Origin: Heterohyrax brucei
Taxonomy: Eukaryota; Chordata; Mammalia; Hyracoidea; Procaviidae
DNA: 64,000 nt
Direction of reading: 5' to 3'
Assembly (NCBI GenBank): GCA_028571685.1
Contig: CM053140.1
Coordinates: forward strand, 22,983,501 to 23,047,500
Shown piece by piece: positions 1-11,699 of this stretch (the first letter of the stretch is position 1; each line of letters begins with the position of its first letter). A program made the position numbers and the translations under genes. The notes below the pieces were generated by a model, which was given only the letters and a program-made list of their open reading frames with translations, did not search any database and was not told where the DNA came from.

Positions 1-415
1 GATGAGGTGGTCTGTGGTAGCGATCAGGTTCCCTAGCTTTCCCCCTTGAGGAGACATGGGCCTGAAATCTTGAAAGGAATGTTTGAAGTTGATTTGCTCT
101 GGCCACTTCCTGCTGTTTGAGGTTATGGTACTGTCTACCCCTCAGACTTGTGTTCCTCAAGTGCCTAGGAGAGAAAACATGGAGCCGCCTGATCTCCCAC
201 CTGTTTGGCAGGTGGGTACAGGCTGGTATCCTTGTAGGACCAGGAGTTTAACTTGGAGTTGTTTTAGCCTGGAGCCACGTCTGTTATCTTAGAAGCTGGA
301 TTCAAGCTGTGCTGTATGTTGTCCTGGACCTGGATAGATTTATGAACATAAAAACAACACTGATCCTTGAGATACAGCAAGCACCTCCTTCTGCTGTTAA
401 AAGGTTGAGACTTTT
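1..415 (+). repeat. Duplicated block upstream of a MARK copy (unit 1)
   Basis: This block matches 33,141-33,560 in order and orientation, with shared stretches such as 'atgttgtcctggacctgg' at about 317. Its last ~110 bases (300-415) also match 27,335-27,420. In those two other places the block leads into a MARK-derived kinase copy. Here the similarity stops near 415 and no kinase follows, so the kinase part seems to have been lost or replaced. No open frame in the block resembles a known protein. Confidence 0.75.
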
Positions 416-617
416 CTGCTCTGCAGGGCTACTCCCACCAGACAGTCCCCTTCTTTCTGGAGCAGAAGGAGGGCTTTCCACATCCTCTCCACTCATCTCC
501 AAAAAGATGAGCACTTACACTCATCTAAGGCCTTCATTAAAAGTGTAAAAAGACCACGTACAGAGTGGGAAACAAGTTTTGGCTACCACACATATGTCCG
601 TTAGACATATGTCCTCT

Positions 618-900
618 CTAATCTACAAAATACTGCAGAATAGCAACAAAAAGACAAGCAACCCAGTTAACAAATGGGCAAAGGACATAAACAGGCACTT
701 CACTGCAGAAGGCGTACAGGATGCTAACAGAAAATGCAAAGTCATGGTGAAGAAGCACAGAACGAGGAAAGCAACTACCAGATGGACACGGCAGCAGATG
801 GTTAGAGACAGAATAGAGATGGCACCCAGTCAGAAGGAAGTCACCAACTCGAAGTACCAGAAGATAAGACTTATCCACTGGACGATAAGGGCCAGAACTA
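618..900 (+). mobile_element. Old L1 3'-end fragment
   Basis: The stretch around 655-720 ('acaaatgggcaaaggacata', then a 'aacaggcacttcac' motif) is the well-known L1 ORF2 3'/distal region that encodes a WAKDxNRHF-like peptide. The translation here reads NKWAKDINRHFTAEG. The rest is too diverged to assign to a subfamily. The 139-residue open frame over it is a relic of this L1 and not a host gene. Confidence 0.55.
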
Positions 901-2160
901 AGTCAATAACTTGTTTTACACATTACGATAAAAATTCAGCACTCTGGACTTGGGCTGTGCAATCTCCTCCTGAGAGTCCATGCCCATTAGTCTGCTGATG
1001 TGCTCTGACCTGATCCTGGATTTGGTCAGGTTCATCCTCGAAGCCTTGGTTGAAGTCATTGTGGCAGTGTTCTGTTGGTGCTGGAAGCCCTCATGATGTC
1101 CTGTCTGAGTACCTCTGAGACACCTTGAAATCACAGAATCCCACTCCTGACTCTGGTGACACCTGCAGAGTGAGAGGACAGCAAATCTTCAAATTCATTA
1201 GCGTGAAACCTGCTTTTAGGGAAGCGGAGGTGATGACTTAGTAACACCAAGACTAACCTTGGAGTCTCGGTGCAGCCTGGTCTGAACCTGCATGTGGTTT
1301 TTAATTAATGTAACCAATGCAGCCTTTGGGGGCACTTTGGGGTGCTAGCACCTTTCCCTGTCTGTGCTGGAGTGTGTGTGTTTTTAACCAAAATGTAGGA
1401 GTTAAGTGTGTTTTTAACCAAGAGATTAAATCAAGCGTAACACTAATGCCAAGCTTCACAGTCATGTATTTCCGCTTGTGGTCCCCGATACTTCCCCAGG
1501 TGCTCACGACAGTTACTGTCTCCAAAGCAGAAATGGCACCTAAGATATAACACAGCCCGAGCCACGGGGTGTTCAGAAACCAGTTTTTGTTTTTTCCAAA
1601 GCTCAAGGTTCCCAAGGATACCCAGAGGCAGCAGCCTGTGTGAGTAACCCCAACTTTCATGAAGGCCAGAATTCAAGATTCCAGAAGAACTTTGTCTATC
1701 TCTTTCACTGTGTCCTCTTTTGGGCCACAGTCTCACTATGGATCTTTGATAAAAATCTGCAGTAAACGGTAATTCAACACTATGTGGTTTGTAAGCTATC
1801 AGTTACCTTACAGTGAAGAAGGAAGCAGAATAAAAACACTCAACAATTATATTACATCAACTGCTTGAAATAACCAATAGAGCTATGACCCTACACCCTT
1901 TGAATGAGGAAAGAAATCTCAGGAAGCATTTGTTGATGTACGAGCAGTATCAGCACCCGGTTTCCATGTGCCTCGACAGTAACTGCATTCTATCAAACCT
2001 CTGATTCATGTGAATACAATACAGCAACATTTATCTATAAACCACTCCGTGACAGAAGAGGAAATCTAATGTTACTCTAACTTGTAAAATCATAGCTCAA
2101 ACTTCAGACACTTCTGGTTATGATACTTACAACTCTGCTAGGTTTCCCAGTAAGAATTTC
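901..2160. other. No gene recognised
   Basis: Nothing coding is supported here. One local oddity is a short direct repeat of 'gtgtgtttttaaccaa' near 1,375 and again near 1,406. The block has no clear partner in unit 2, unlike the sequence on both sides. Confidence 0.5.
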
Positions 2161-3470
2161 TAGTCTGAGAGTTACAAATCTAACCCATTAGTTCAATAAT
2201 TGAAGAGAAAGAAAAACTGCTTCCTAAATCTAGAAAATATGAGCAGTAAGCCCACAGAAGCCCATGGTATCTGTTCATTTCCTCAGTCACGTGCAGTTAC
2301 TTCCTGTTCTGCCTGGTCCTACGTCAGCCGTGGTCTTCGAGCCCATCGTTTCCTTTGCACGAGCTTCCAAAATCTCGACTCCGAGTTCTCTTCACGTGTC
2401 AAATTCCCTTTTGGTTGAGATACACTGCTCAAACGTTTTCAGAAAATCAGCAAAGTGAAACCTTATCTGTAGATGACAAAACGTAACATGCCCATGATTA
2501 ATTTATAAAATAAATACTCCTAAGAGTCAAAGACCTGATACAAGTTCATTTCAAGCAAAATACAAAGGCCAAATCAATCTGTCAAAAAAAACTTTACAGA
2601 ATATTTCTAAACATAACCATATTTTTCAATAAGTTCAGCTAGCATACACAATAATCCTGAGGCAAATACCACACAGCCAGCATACACCATAATCATTTAT
2701 ACATCAAGACTGTCAAGTCTCTAAATACCTAAATAGTATAAACATCAACTCATAGGTAAATAATTCAAATTTCCGGTTAGAACATTTGGTGTGACGAGGC
2801 TGAGTTAAAAAACAAATTCTAGTCAGGTTAGCAACTAAGAAATAATAATAAAATTATGACAGAATATTACACATTTGTTAGATAATGTTAGGCAAAACAG
2901 AAGGGGAAATTACTACCATACATTTGTAACCCAACAAGAATCAGGCCCTGCTCTTCCTATTTCCCTGTTCCACATGATTTCTTAAGGAAAGCCCTCCAGC
3001 ATTTTACCTTTATAAAAAGATACCTGGGATTACCCAAGAAGTTTCTGATGTGTCAGGAGTTTACTACAGGCTATCAAGAAACAATACAAAAGTTATTTAA
3101 CTAAAGATCGTTCAGTAAAAAACCTTAACATTCTCTTCTATTGTTGCAATTCCTGCAGCTTGGTATTTGACTCAGAAGTCTAATTCTAATAAGAAGACAA
3201 ACATTTGCCTTTAAGGGAGTTTACATAAAGAATAATTAAACCTTTCTTCAGAAATCAGAGAAAACTTTGTTATTTTAATAACACAATTCTTCGTTTTATA
3301 TTTTATCTACTATCAAAGCTCTTAAAAACCTCACAAATTAAATGGTTCAGCTTTTGTCAGACAAAGGAAACTTTTGATCATATCAAACAAGTATTTCTGA
3401 ATAAATCTTAAGCGTAGCCCTTTAAATAGCAAAGAAGAATTTACTCACTAACAGAACACATATGTATGAG
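2160..3470. repeat. AT-rich duplicated block, unit 1
   Basis: AT-rich sequence that matches 42,620-43,640 throughout. Its right part (3,140-3,450) also matches 22,757-23,110, so that segment exists three times in the window. No coding potential or known repeat family was recognised. Confidence 0.7.
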
Positions 3471-3475
3471 TACAT

Positions 3476-3497
3476 GTACACACACACAGACACACAA
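3476..3497. repeat. Short CA microsatellite
   Basis: Imperfect CA run directly before the mariner-like terminal sequence. Confidence 0.7.
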
Positions 3498-4180
3498 GGT
3501 CTGACAATTAAGTTCACAAACTCAACATATAAAAACTGTTACATGTGAAATTTATACGTGAATGTACATTTTCACTCAGTTATGTTAAAAAAAAAAACTG
3601 CTACATGTGATATATGTCAAGCAAACCTACAAACTTAATTGTTCTAAGTGCTACATACCTTGCTCCTGAATTATCACTATGGTTACCTTCAAAATACTCC
3701 CTTTGGGAGCTATGAACCAACACCAGCGCCTAGTCCATCCTTCAAAGTAACTTTGGAACTCTTTTACTGGAATGGCCGTCGCACACTGTGGCATAGTGGG
3801 GCAAGCTCATGAACCTAAATATATAGTTGTCTGAGTGGTTTTTAGCCAGCACACAGATAGTTGTATTGGAACACCCTCCCTGCTCACCTGATCTGGCCCC
3901 CAGTGACTTTTTTCCTTACCCACAGATAAAGGAAATATTGAAAGAAGGACATTTTGATGACAATCAGGACATCAAGAACAACACAATGACAGCTCTGATG
4001 GCCTTTCCAGAAAAAGAGTTCTAAAACTGCTTTGAAGGGTGGACCAGGCTCTGGCATCGGTGCAGAGCTTCCCAAGGGAGTACTTTGAAGGTGACCGTAG
4101 TAATATTTAGCAATGGGTTACAAGGACCAACAACTGAGTCCATGAGGTCATCCCAAAAAAGTGCTCCAAATCTCACTGCT
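3497..4180 (+). mobile_element. Rearranged fold-back mariner DNA transposon (unit 1)
   Basis: The left end begins 'ggtctgacaattaagttc', a mariner-type terminal sequence. The frame from 3,827 reads PPCSPDLAPSDFF followed by an IKEILKEGHFDDNQDIK stretch, the conserved end of the mariner transposase catalytic domain around its third acidic residue. Sequence 3,670-3,780 is the reverse complement of about 4,000-4,120, so the transposase 3' end is present twice in opposite orientation around a short core. After 4,130 another copy of the terminal region starts. All transposase remnants are truncated and inactive. The same structure occurs at 43,690-44,275, so it predates the segmental duplication. 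Confidence 0.8.
3549..3592 (+). mobile_element. 44-bp L1 3'-end insertion with 18-bp target duplication
   Basis: A short piece ending 'acattttcactcagttatg' plus a run of A matches the 3' terminus of the L1 at 51,136-52,375. It is flanked by 3,531-3,548 and 3,593-3,610, which match at 17 of 18 positions (aaaaactgYtacatgtga). The paralogous site near 43,720 has one uninterrupted copy of this stretch. It is an extremely 5'-truncated L1 insertion inside the mariner remnant, made after or independently of the unit 2 copy. Confidence 0.8.
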
Positions 4181-5340
4181 GAATATCACTATCGTTACCT
4201 CCAAAGTACAGTTGGGGGTCCCAGCTGAAATTTGGGGTTCCCTTCATGGTCACCAATATGTTTTCATCAGACTGCGAAAAAGAATTTTTTGAGGAGGCTT
4301 GTCTGGGCCATGACAGAAATCTTTACTGGAAAATGAAAGCATCTGAAAGTGGGGTAGCAACAGCCTGGATAGCAGTCCTCTAGGTTCTGCCACTAAGTGA
4401 GTTTGGGGTTTAGTTCTTATAGGCCATATATGCCCAGGGTATAGCTGGTGCCAGCCAATCAGCGATGGGGCTCTGAAATACTTCCTGTTTTGGCAAGCAG
4501 GTACGTATCACCTGGCTGCACCCATATGCAGATTTCAAAAGGATTCTTCCCACAGGGCTTCTGGAATTGGCAGCAGGACTTACTATGTGGTGTCATACTT
4601 GGGCAGCTTCCTGCTCCCTTGGTGTGATACCCTGGTCCTGATGGGGCTCTCTGGTGCTTGCATTGGAAGGGCATACAGCAGCCACCTCTGTCTCATCTGC
4701 ACATGACTGAGTTGGGTCTACACAGACATCTCGGAAAAACCAGAGACAATTGAAGCAACTCATCCCCAGGTATGGGTGGCAAAATTAAGTTGATGATCAC
4801 TCTGGAATGCTCCAAGGTGTGATCAGGCTGGCCCTTCTCATCCCCAACAGTATAAATTATTAACAGGGTTAACTGGGATTATCAAAACTGTAATTGTGGA
4901 AACTGTCAAAATAAGAGGGTAGACTACGGGGGGAGATGCTCCTTGATTAGTCGAGTCCCTGATCCTAAAATTCCTTCAAGGGTTTCCTATGCTGACACCT
5001 GTGAGGCTTAGAGCAAGAGAATCAACTTCTCCCAGGTGACATACATCAGAGTTCAGAAAGGATAAAGATGAGGTGATTTTTGGAGAATGTGACAAGATTA
5101 TAAGGAAACTGCAGGCCACATAAAAGGCTGGTACCTGATTAAGCTGATCCTTTGGACTCTTTGCTCTATTGACGGCCTATGGGAGGGGAGAATTGTCCTC
5201 CAAATATGGAAGAACCATGGCTACAAAAGTCAAGGGGTAGATTCTGCTGTCACTGATTACTCATGGGTGGGGCCTTTCTAATCACGGTCTTGTAACTCCC
5301 CCTCAGTTGACTTGGCAGGACTGTGAAATGGTGTGTAATT
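4181..5340. repeat. Duplicated non-coding block
   Basis: Matches 44,276-45,370 with many small differences. No open frame is shared between the two copies, so coding function is unlikely. I do not recognise the repeat family. Confidence 0.6.
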
Positions 5341-5700
5341 GGGGCCTACCAGGACCGTGTGATGGGTTAGTTGTGGTCGGTTTTGCCTTAAAAGTGTGAC
5401 AACTGCAGAGCCCAGGAAGAGGGTGGTACTACCACCAAAAAAGAACAAACAGGATCAGAAAGAGCATCCTGTGGGCACAGGATCCCCTGCTGAGAGGCTC
5501 CTGGAAGCAGGACACAGAGAGAAAGACAGAACAGTCTGTAACTCTGAAAACTTTAAGAAGCAGGGGCGTAAAAAACCCAGTAGCAGGAGACAGCACAGTG
5601 GCCTTCCCAGCCCACAAAGATCAAGCTGAGTGCCCGTGGGCAGAGACTGAGGGCCAAAAAGAAGTGTGTCCATCAGCACAGCTTCAGAGAGACTCTCCTG
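5260..5700 (+). repeat. Interspersed repeat unit, possibly an LTR
   Basis: The series 'gcctttctaatcacgg...cttgtaactccccc', then a purine-rich segment 'ctggaagcaggacacagaga', recurs at 31,340-31,645 and 41,820-42,170. Only the beginning recurs at 45,340. The spread of copies suggests an interspersed repeat, perhaps an LTR, but no TG...CA termini were fixed. The 77-residue frame inside is not conserved between copies. Confidence 0.45.
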
Positions 5701-6029
5701 ATGGAAGAGATGAATCCTGAGTGTTCTTTAGCCTGAATAATAACTGTTACGTCACTCAAACACCTGATCACTGTGAATGTGGTCTGTCAGTTCTTTGTGG
5801 CAACTGCAATGAAAGACTTAACTTAGCTGTCAAGGCTGTGGGAGGGATGACAGCTGTGAGAATTGGTAAGACAGCAGAGAAAAGGGTCATATCTGACCCT
5901 GCCTCATAAGACTGAACCAGCCTTGGGATGTTGATCTCGATCCTCCTTACCCTCATGAGGTTGGTGGAGGTCAGACACTGCTCCCGTGTCATTTCACAAT
6001 CACTGAAAAGTGACTGCACCAGCATATCG

Positions 6030-7131
6030 ACGGAATGGCCAGAAATTCACTCAGAACAGGATGCAGAATAAACGATACCACTGCTGATGTTAGAGAATCC
6101 TGGCTGAAACCAGAGAAGACCAGGAAGTTGTTTACCTGTGTTTCACCAACCATGCAAAGACAGCTATGTGGATGGTAACAAATTATGCCTAACACTGCCA
6201 AGAATGGGAATTCCAGAACACTTAACTGTGTTCATAAGAAACCTTTAAAAAGACCTAGAGGCAGACACTCAAACAGAACAATGGGATACCACACGGTATC
6301 AGGCCCGGAAAACCATGTGTCTCAGACTTGTACCCTTTCACTAATCTGAGCTGTACACTGAGGAAATAATCCAAGAAGCTGAGCTATCTGAAGAAGAACA
6401 CAGCACCAGATTTGGAGGCAGGCTCATTAACAACCCGTGATGCACCAACGACACAGCCGATCTGGGGCAAAGAGAGGAGGACTTGGAGCACATACTGATG
6501 AACAGGAAAGATGACAACGAGAAAACAGAAGCCCTGACAACTGGACCAGTAAGCAACACTTATGATGAATGGACAAACTACTCAAGTTGTCGAGCATTTG
6601 CTTGCATCCACAAACAATGTCCAAGGAAGCATCACTCAAGAAATCAAAGGATGTATCGCATTCATCAAACCTGCTGCAAAAGATTTCTGTCAAGTGTGAA
6701 AAGGAAAGATATCACTGCAGGCACTAAGGCATGTCTGACTCAAGTCCCAGTGTTTACAGTCACCTGATATTCATGGGAAAGCTGGACAATCAATAAGGAC
6801 AACCCAAGAATAACTGATGCCTTTGAATTTTGTTGTGGCCTTAGTATACTGCATGCAGCATGGACTGCCAGAGTAACAAATAAATCTCTCTTGAAAAGAA
6901 AACAGCCAAAATGTTCATTAGAAATCGCACACACCTTGGACATGTAATGAGAATGGACCAGTCCCTGAAATAGGACACTATGCTTTTGTCAGAGGGTCTG
7001 CGAAAAACAGGAAGGCCCTCGGCAAGAGGGACACAGTGGCTGCAAAAATAGGACTGGGAGTAGGACCATGCTGTTGTGCAAAGACTTGCTAGGAGCCAGA
7101 ATGGATTCGACGGCACCTAACAACAACAACT
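6030..7131 (+). mobile_element. RTE/BovB-like LINE, degraded 3' half
   Basis: Reads as the reverse-transcriptase and C-terminal part of an RTE element. Landmarks include 'ccaagaatgggaattccaga', a DAFEF-like peptide near 6,820, and a GHVMRMDQSL peptide near 6,940. It ends at the RTE tail 'tcgacggcacctaacaacaa' (7,108-7,131). Stops and indels break every frame. There is no obvious counterpart in unit 2, so the element is either specific to unit 1 or lost from unit 2. Confidence 0.8.
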
Positions 7132-7404
7132 CCTGGAAATGACTTTTAAGGAAGACCTTGTTATCTGGCTGTGCATGCAGACGACTGAACTGACTTGTAG
7201 AATACCTTCCACTGCACTGTGCTTTCCTGTTCCAAAAGATGACTCAGTAGTGTCCACGCATATTTATCACACATTCCCACAGTACACTGGGCTTATGAAA
7301 TTGCATGTTTTCATTTCCCCCATGTGGACACTGGGGAAAGTATTCAGTCTCACATCAGTAACTACAAAGATCTTGTAGGCTCTATGGACATGCTAACCCC
7401 AAAC

Positions 7405-7561
7405 CCAATGAAAACTACTGCCATCAAGTTGATTCCAACTCACAGGGACCCCACAGACAGAGTAGAGCTGTCCCATAGGGTTTCCAAGAGTCAGCTGGTG
7501 GATTCAAAATACCGACCCTGTGGTGAGCAGTTACGCTCTTAACCACTTCAGCATCAAGGCC
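7405..7561 (-). mobile_element. AfroSINE
   Basis: Antisense tRNA-derived SINE. The tail side reads 'gccatcaagttgattccaac' and the tRNA-like head lies at 7,520-7,561 ('cttaaccacttcagcatcaa'). Confidence 0.85.
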
Positions 7562-8394
7562 CCATACGCAAACTAATCTTTAAGACAAAGTTATTTGAAA
7601 ACTTGCTATAATTCTGTGGTAATAAAGAAAATGCTGCATTGACATAAAGTTAATCAAGTAAAGGATCCTTTAATAACGAGGTCCCGTTTGGACACCTCAC
7701 AGAGGCTGTATTTGTAAAGCTACAACACCCACATTTACCATGTTTTTTGATTAGTCTTGACAAATAGCCATGAAACGTTACATGACCCCAAAACATGTAG
7801 AAATTAAAGATTATTATAAAAATGGGTGTTCAGTTTGCCACGTACCCTATGTCTTACGTGAAATTTATGATGTACATAATTTTCCCCAGTGTGAATAATT
7901 CGATGTTTAATCAAAAAATTGAGACAACCGGGTTTGCTGCCAATCAAACCGCCTGTGCATCAAGGAACCACACGTTCCAACGAAGACATCACCACTGTCC
8001 GTCAGAGCGTATGCAGGAATCCATCCCAGTCAATTGCTCACTGAGCACAAGAACAGGGTCCTTCAATGACCACAGTTGAGCCGATTTTGCTGGGACAAGG
8101 TAGGGAGGAGATTCCAGGTGGTACCTGCCCACCATGTACCACCAGCTCTTACAAGGTCAGGGTCTTCAAAAGTGGTGGAAGCCACAGCCAAAGTAACTAG
8201 GTACCAAGCAGGGGCTCCACGCCCTCAGTGGCTTCCCTGAGGAGTCCCCATGGGGCCTGGTGCAGTGGACAGGACATGTAGGAGGGCTGGAAGAGGAACA
8301 CTTACTCCTGGGATCAGGGGCTCAGGTTGGCAGGTGTTAGGGGGAGGGATTTCAGGTCAGAGGAACCAGAGCTCTCTGCCCATTTCTGAACTAG
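7562..8394. other. No gene recognised
   Basis: Sequence specific to unit 1, without a recognised gene or repeat family. Confidence 0.45.
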
Positions 8395-8570
8395 GTTGTT
8401 TTGTCCTTTTTGTTGGTGACTTTCAGGAGCTCTCTGGATATTCACTTTGGATACTGAACCCTTATCCCACAAACAGTTTCCAAATATCTTCTCCCACTCA
8501 GCAAGTTTTGATAGTGTTCTCTGAGGCACAGACATAATCATTTTGTTGAAGTTCCCCTTAGACCTGTGTT
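8395..8570 (-). mobile_element. Old L1 3'-region fragment (antisense)
   Basis: The order 'ggatactgaacccttatccc', 'caaatatcttctcccactc' and 'gatagtgttctctgaggcac' is the familiar reversed L1M-type sequence. Confidence 0.65.
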
Positions 8571-8839
8571 TTCTGTGTTACTCATTTCTTGCTGTCTCTA
8601 AGAATCTACCTATGAATCAGGCACTAAAAACCCTAGGGAGCACAGGTGTCTCTGACACACACAGGGTCACTATGGTCAGAATGTCCTGGATGGTGACTGG
8701 TTTCTTTTCTCACCTTCTCTCTGCTCCGTGTGTCCTCTCTCCCACTAAAGGTAAGTCTGTGTGACTCACTACAATTCCAGGTGGTGGGAGTAGGAGCATA
8801 TAATGTCATGGCCAAAAAAGCTGTGAATTCTCTGCCTTG

Positions 8840-10225
8840 TTGTCAGTAGCTGTATTGTGGGTTCAGCCCACCATTGTGTATCTGTTAAGGTGACACAAGT
8901 TTCTGGATGTTGTCGATGTCAACAGTTAAGGAGCAAGGGTCATCTCTGAGTGTGAGGTTTATGGAGGAAGCTGGCCAGGAGAGGGCATGGACCATGTACT
9001 GAAGTTAGGATGCCAGAGCAAGTTAAACAGAGTTAGTGGATTGATGTACTTTTAGAGTAGATGTCAACTGTATTATATACTTTATTGTTTTCTGTCTCTG
9101 ATTCCTGTTTTCGGTAGGGGACCACCTGCTCTATCATCCCTGAGCTAGGAGAAATTCTTATACCACAACCATTACAGGAAATATAATGTGCATCATCTGC
9201 AATCAGTCTGATGAAAAAGGACAAGTACTGTATGAGATCACTACCATAAGGACTTCAGAAAAGGTTAAAGCACAGAAGATAATAATCTTTGATGGTTACA
9301 AGGGTGGGGCGGGAAGGAAAGGGGTATTCATAGATTAGACAGCAGACAGGAATTAGGTTAGGTAAAGGGAATGACAGGATACAGTGGAACGGAGGTTAGC
9401 ACAACTGGATCATACCAAAACCTAAAAGGTTTTCAAAATGAAACCCAATGTTTTGAAGGACAGAGCAGCAGGAACAGCAACCTGGGGACCACAGTTTCTG
9501 GGGATATCTAGGCTAATTAGCACAATTAAGCTGTTTCAAGAAAATGTTCTGCATACCAGTTTGGTGACTGGCATCTGGCCTCTTCAAAACTACCAAGTGT
9601 CCATCTAGGTGGCATCAACTGGTCCAATCCACCTGGAGCAGTGGTGAATAAAGGACATCAAAGAAAAGCAGAAAACACAAACCCAGCATACAGAAGGGAA
9701 GACGTGATCCAGAGACTTCAACAGCATGAGAGAGGAGAACTGGATGGTACAGGGCCACCACCAGTGGCTGCGCTGACATGGAACACAAGGTAAAGTCCCT
9801 GATGTAGCAGGAGGAAGACGGGTGTGCAAATAAGAACTCTACTAAAACACCACATGCTATCAAAAAGTCTACATTTGATGGTCTGTCAGACAGAGGGTTC
9901 ACTCAAGATATGGCCCCTACACTCTCTGTTAGCGCAGAGCCAAGAGACGACCAAAGACAACTCTTCAGACAAACACTGGACTGTAAGACACACAGTGATG
10001 CTGGCAAAGAGGGTGCGTCTTGGCTTAAACATACACACAAGGCTGGCTGAGCAGTTCCTCTCCAGAGGTGAGAGGACAGTGCAGGCGGACAGGAGTTAGT
10101 TGAATGGATATGGGAAATACAGGCTGGAAAGAAAGAGTGTGCTGTCACAGGGTGGTGGGGGTGAGAGCGGTTAGGCTTGCCCAGTAATGTGTGCTTGGGG
10201 TTTTACATGGCACATTGATTTGGAT
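8840..10225 (+). mobile_element. Afrotherian L1 3' end (unit 1 copy), with duplicated flank
   Basis: 8,840-9,050 is duplicated flank (partner 45,385-45,570). From about 9,060 the text follows an L1 3' untranslated region: 'ggacaagtactgtatgagat', the purine-rich 'ggtggggcgggaaggaaagg', 'ggctaattagcacaatt' and 'gtgtgctgtcacagggtggt'. The same order appears in the young copy at 51,136-52,375 and in the paralog at 45,940-47,125. This element therefore inserted before the segmental duplication. Confidence 0.7.
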
Positions 10226-11388
10226 TGTATACTTTTACTTACAGGACAATAAGAGAGTTAAAAAGAGAGAGACAGAGTCAATACCAAAGCAGAGAGATCA
10301 TACAAGCAATAACAAAGAACAGCCAGGAGCAGAGAACCGTCCTCAGAACCTGGGATCTTAGCACTAAGGATCCCGTGGAAATGCGAGACAGAAAGATCAG
10401 GAAGTTTGGGCAGAGAAACAACAGTAGGAGACCGTTGCGGGCTCTCTGGCCCAGAGAGGAAGAAAGCTTGCTGCTGGAGTAGGGCGCCTCTGGCAATCAT
10501 CAGCACCTAAGTTCTGTGTGGGAGGCAATGAATTACTGAAACCAGTAGAGGAAGTACAGAGTGCCGCGAACGGACAGGTGGTGTCAGAACTGGCCAAGAT
10601 GGATGAGAGAAGAGACAAATCTGAATTCTGCCTCACAGTCATGTTCTGAACCACTAACATCTATTTGATCACATCCATTACTTTCCTGATCCACAACCAA
10701 ACTGTATCTAAGCCTCCTCACATTCTTCCTGACTTTCTTCCTAACAAGCACCCACCTGATGTCCTTCATTCACTGTTGACATCTCCAAAAATCTATCTGG
10801 AGCCCAGGAACTGGAGTGTTCTATTTTAAATCTCAGATACACTCTGCCCTATCTCTGCTGAATACCCAACAGTGCCTGTCTACTGGCCTTCAAAAAACGC
10901 AGAGTCGTCAGCCCAGTTCTAAAGGACCTGCCTGCCATGGCCTCCTCCAACGAGGCTCACACCACCCCCAAATCCCAACGCATGGTTTCTTTTTGCTGCT
11001 TCGGTAATCCCTGACTTTCATTAAGGAATGCAGATACTGAGTGCTCTGCTCCCTCAGGGATTTACACACTAATATTTCCCAAATGATTCTTTCCACCCTG
11101 ATCCATCTCAGATGTCATCAGCTCTACTCAACCATGTATGGAGCTGAGTCTAACTAATTTTTTGACTCTTTCCTTAAATAATCTGCAATCTATCCTGACT
11201 CTCAGGATAGGTCCTTTTAGTAAAGCTATTAGATGTCCCTGGTTTTTCATTATTTATTTAAAACTGTCTTCCATGTGAGACTGTAAACCTATGGGCAGAC
11301 TCTCTCTGTATTGTTTTCTTGTTCTTTCTGGCCTGTGTCACTGATCGTTAAGGACACACACAGATTATCACCTGCTGTATGTACTCTT
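10226..11388. other. No gene recognised; left part duplicated
   Basis: 10,226-10,870 corresponds to 47,126-47,780. 10,990-11,700 is absent from unit 2. No coding frame is conserved between the copies. Confidence 0.5.
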
Positions 11389-11541
11389 AGGAAACCCTGC
11401 TGGCACAGTGCTTCAGTGCTACATCAACTAACCAAAAAGTTGGCAGGTCAATCCCACCAGGTGCTCCTTGGAAACTTTATGGAGCCATTCGACCCTGGTC
11501 TACAGGGTCACTATGAGACAGCATTGACTCGATGGCAATAA
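11389..11541 (+). mobile_element. AfroSINE
   Basis: The tRNA-like head 'gaaaccctgctggcacagtg' is followed by the body 'ccaccaggtgctccttggaa' and the tail 'cattgactcgatggcaat'. It is absent from unit 2, where the surrounding 10,990-11,700 is missing. Confidence 0.9.
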
Positions 11542-11699
11542 GTTCAGGCTCTTTGGGCATACACTCTTGAGCAGTACTATGCAAATGGAAGTTTCACTGA
11601 AGGCACATAGGTTCTCTTTCTCAACAGTGCACAAAGGTAGACACTTGCCCTATGTGGCTACCAAGCACTTGAACTCCACTCGTTCTTCTGAATCAAAAG

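Noticed and set aside
579..998. 139-codon open frame near the left edge
   Set aside because: It contains an L1-type WAKDINRHF peptide and overlaps an old L1 fragment.
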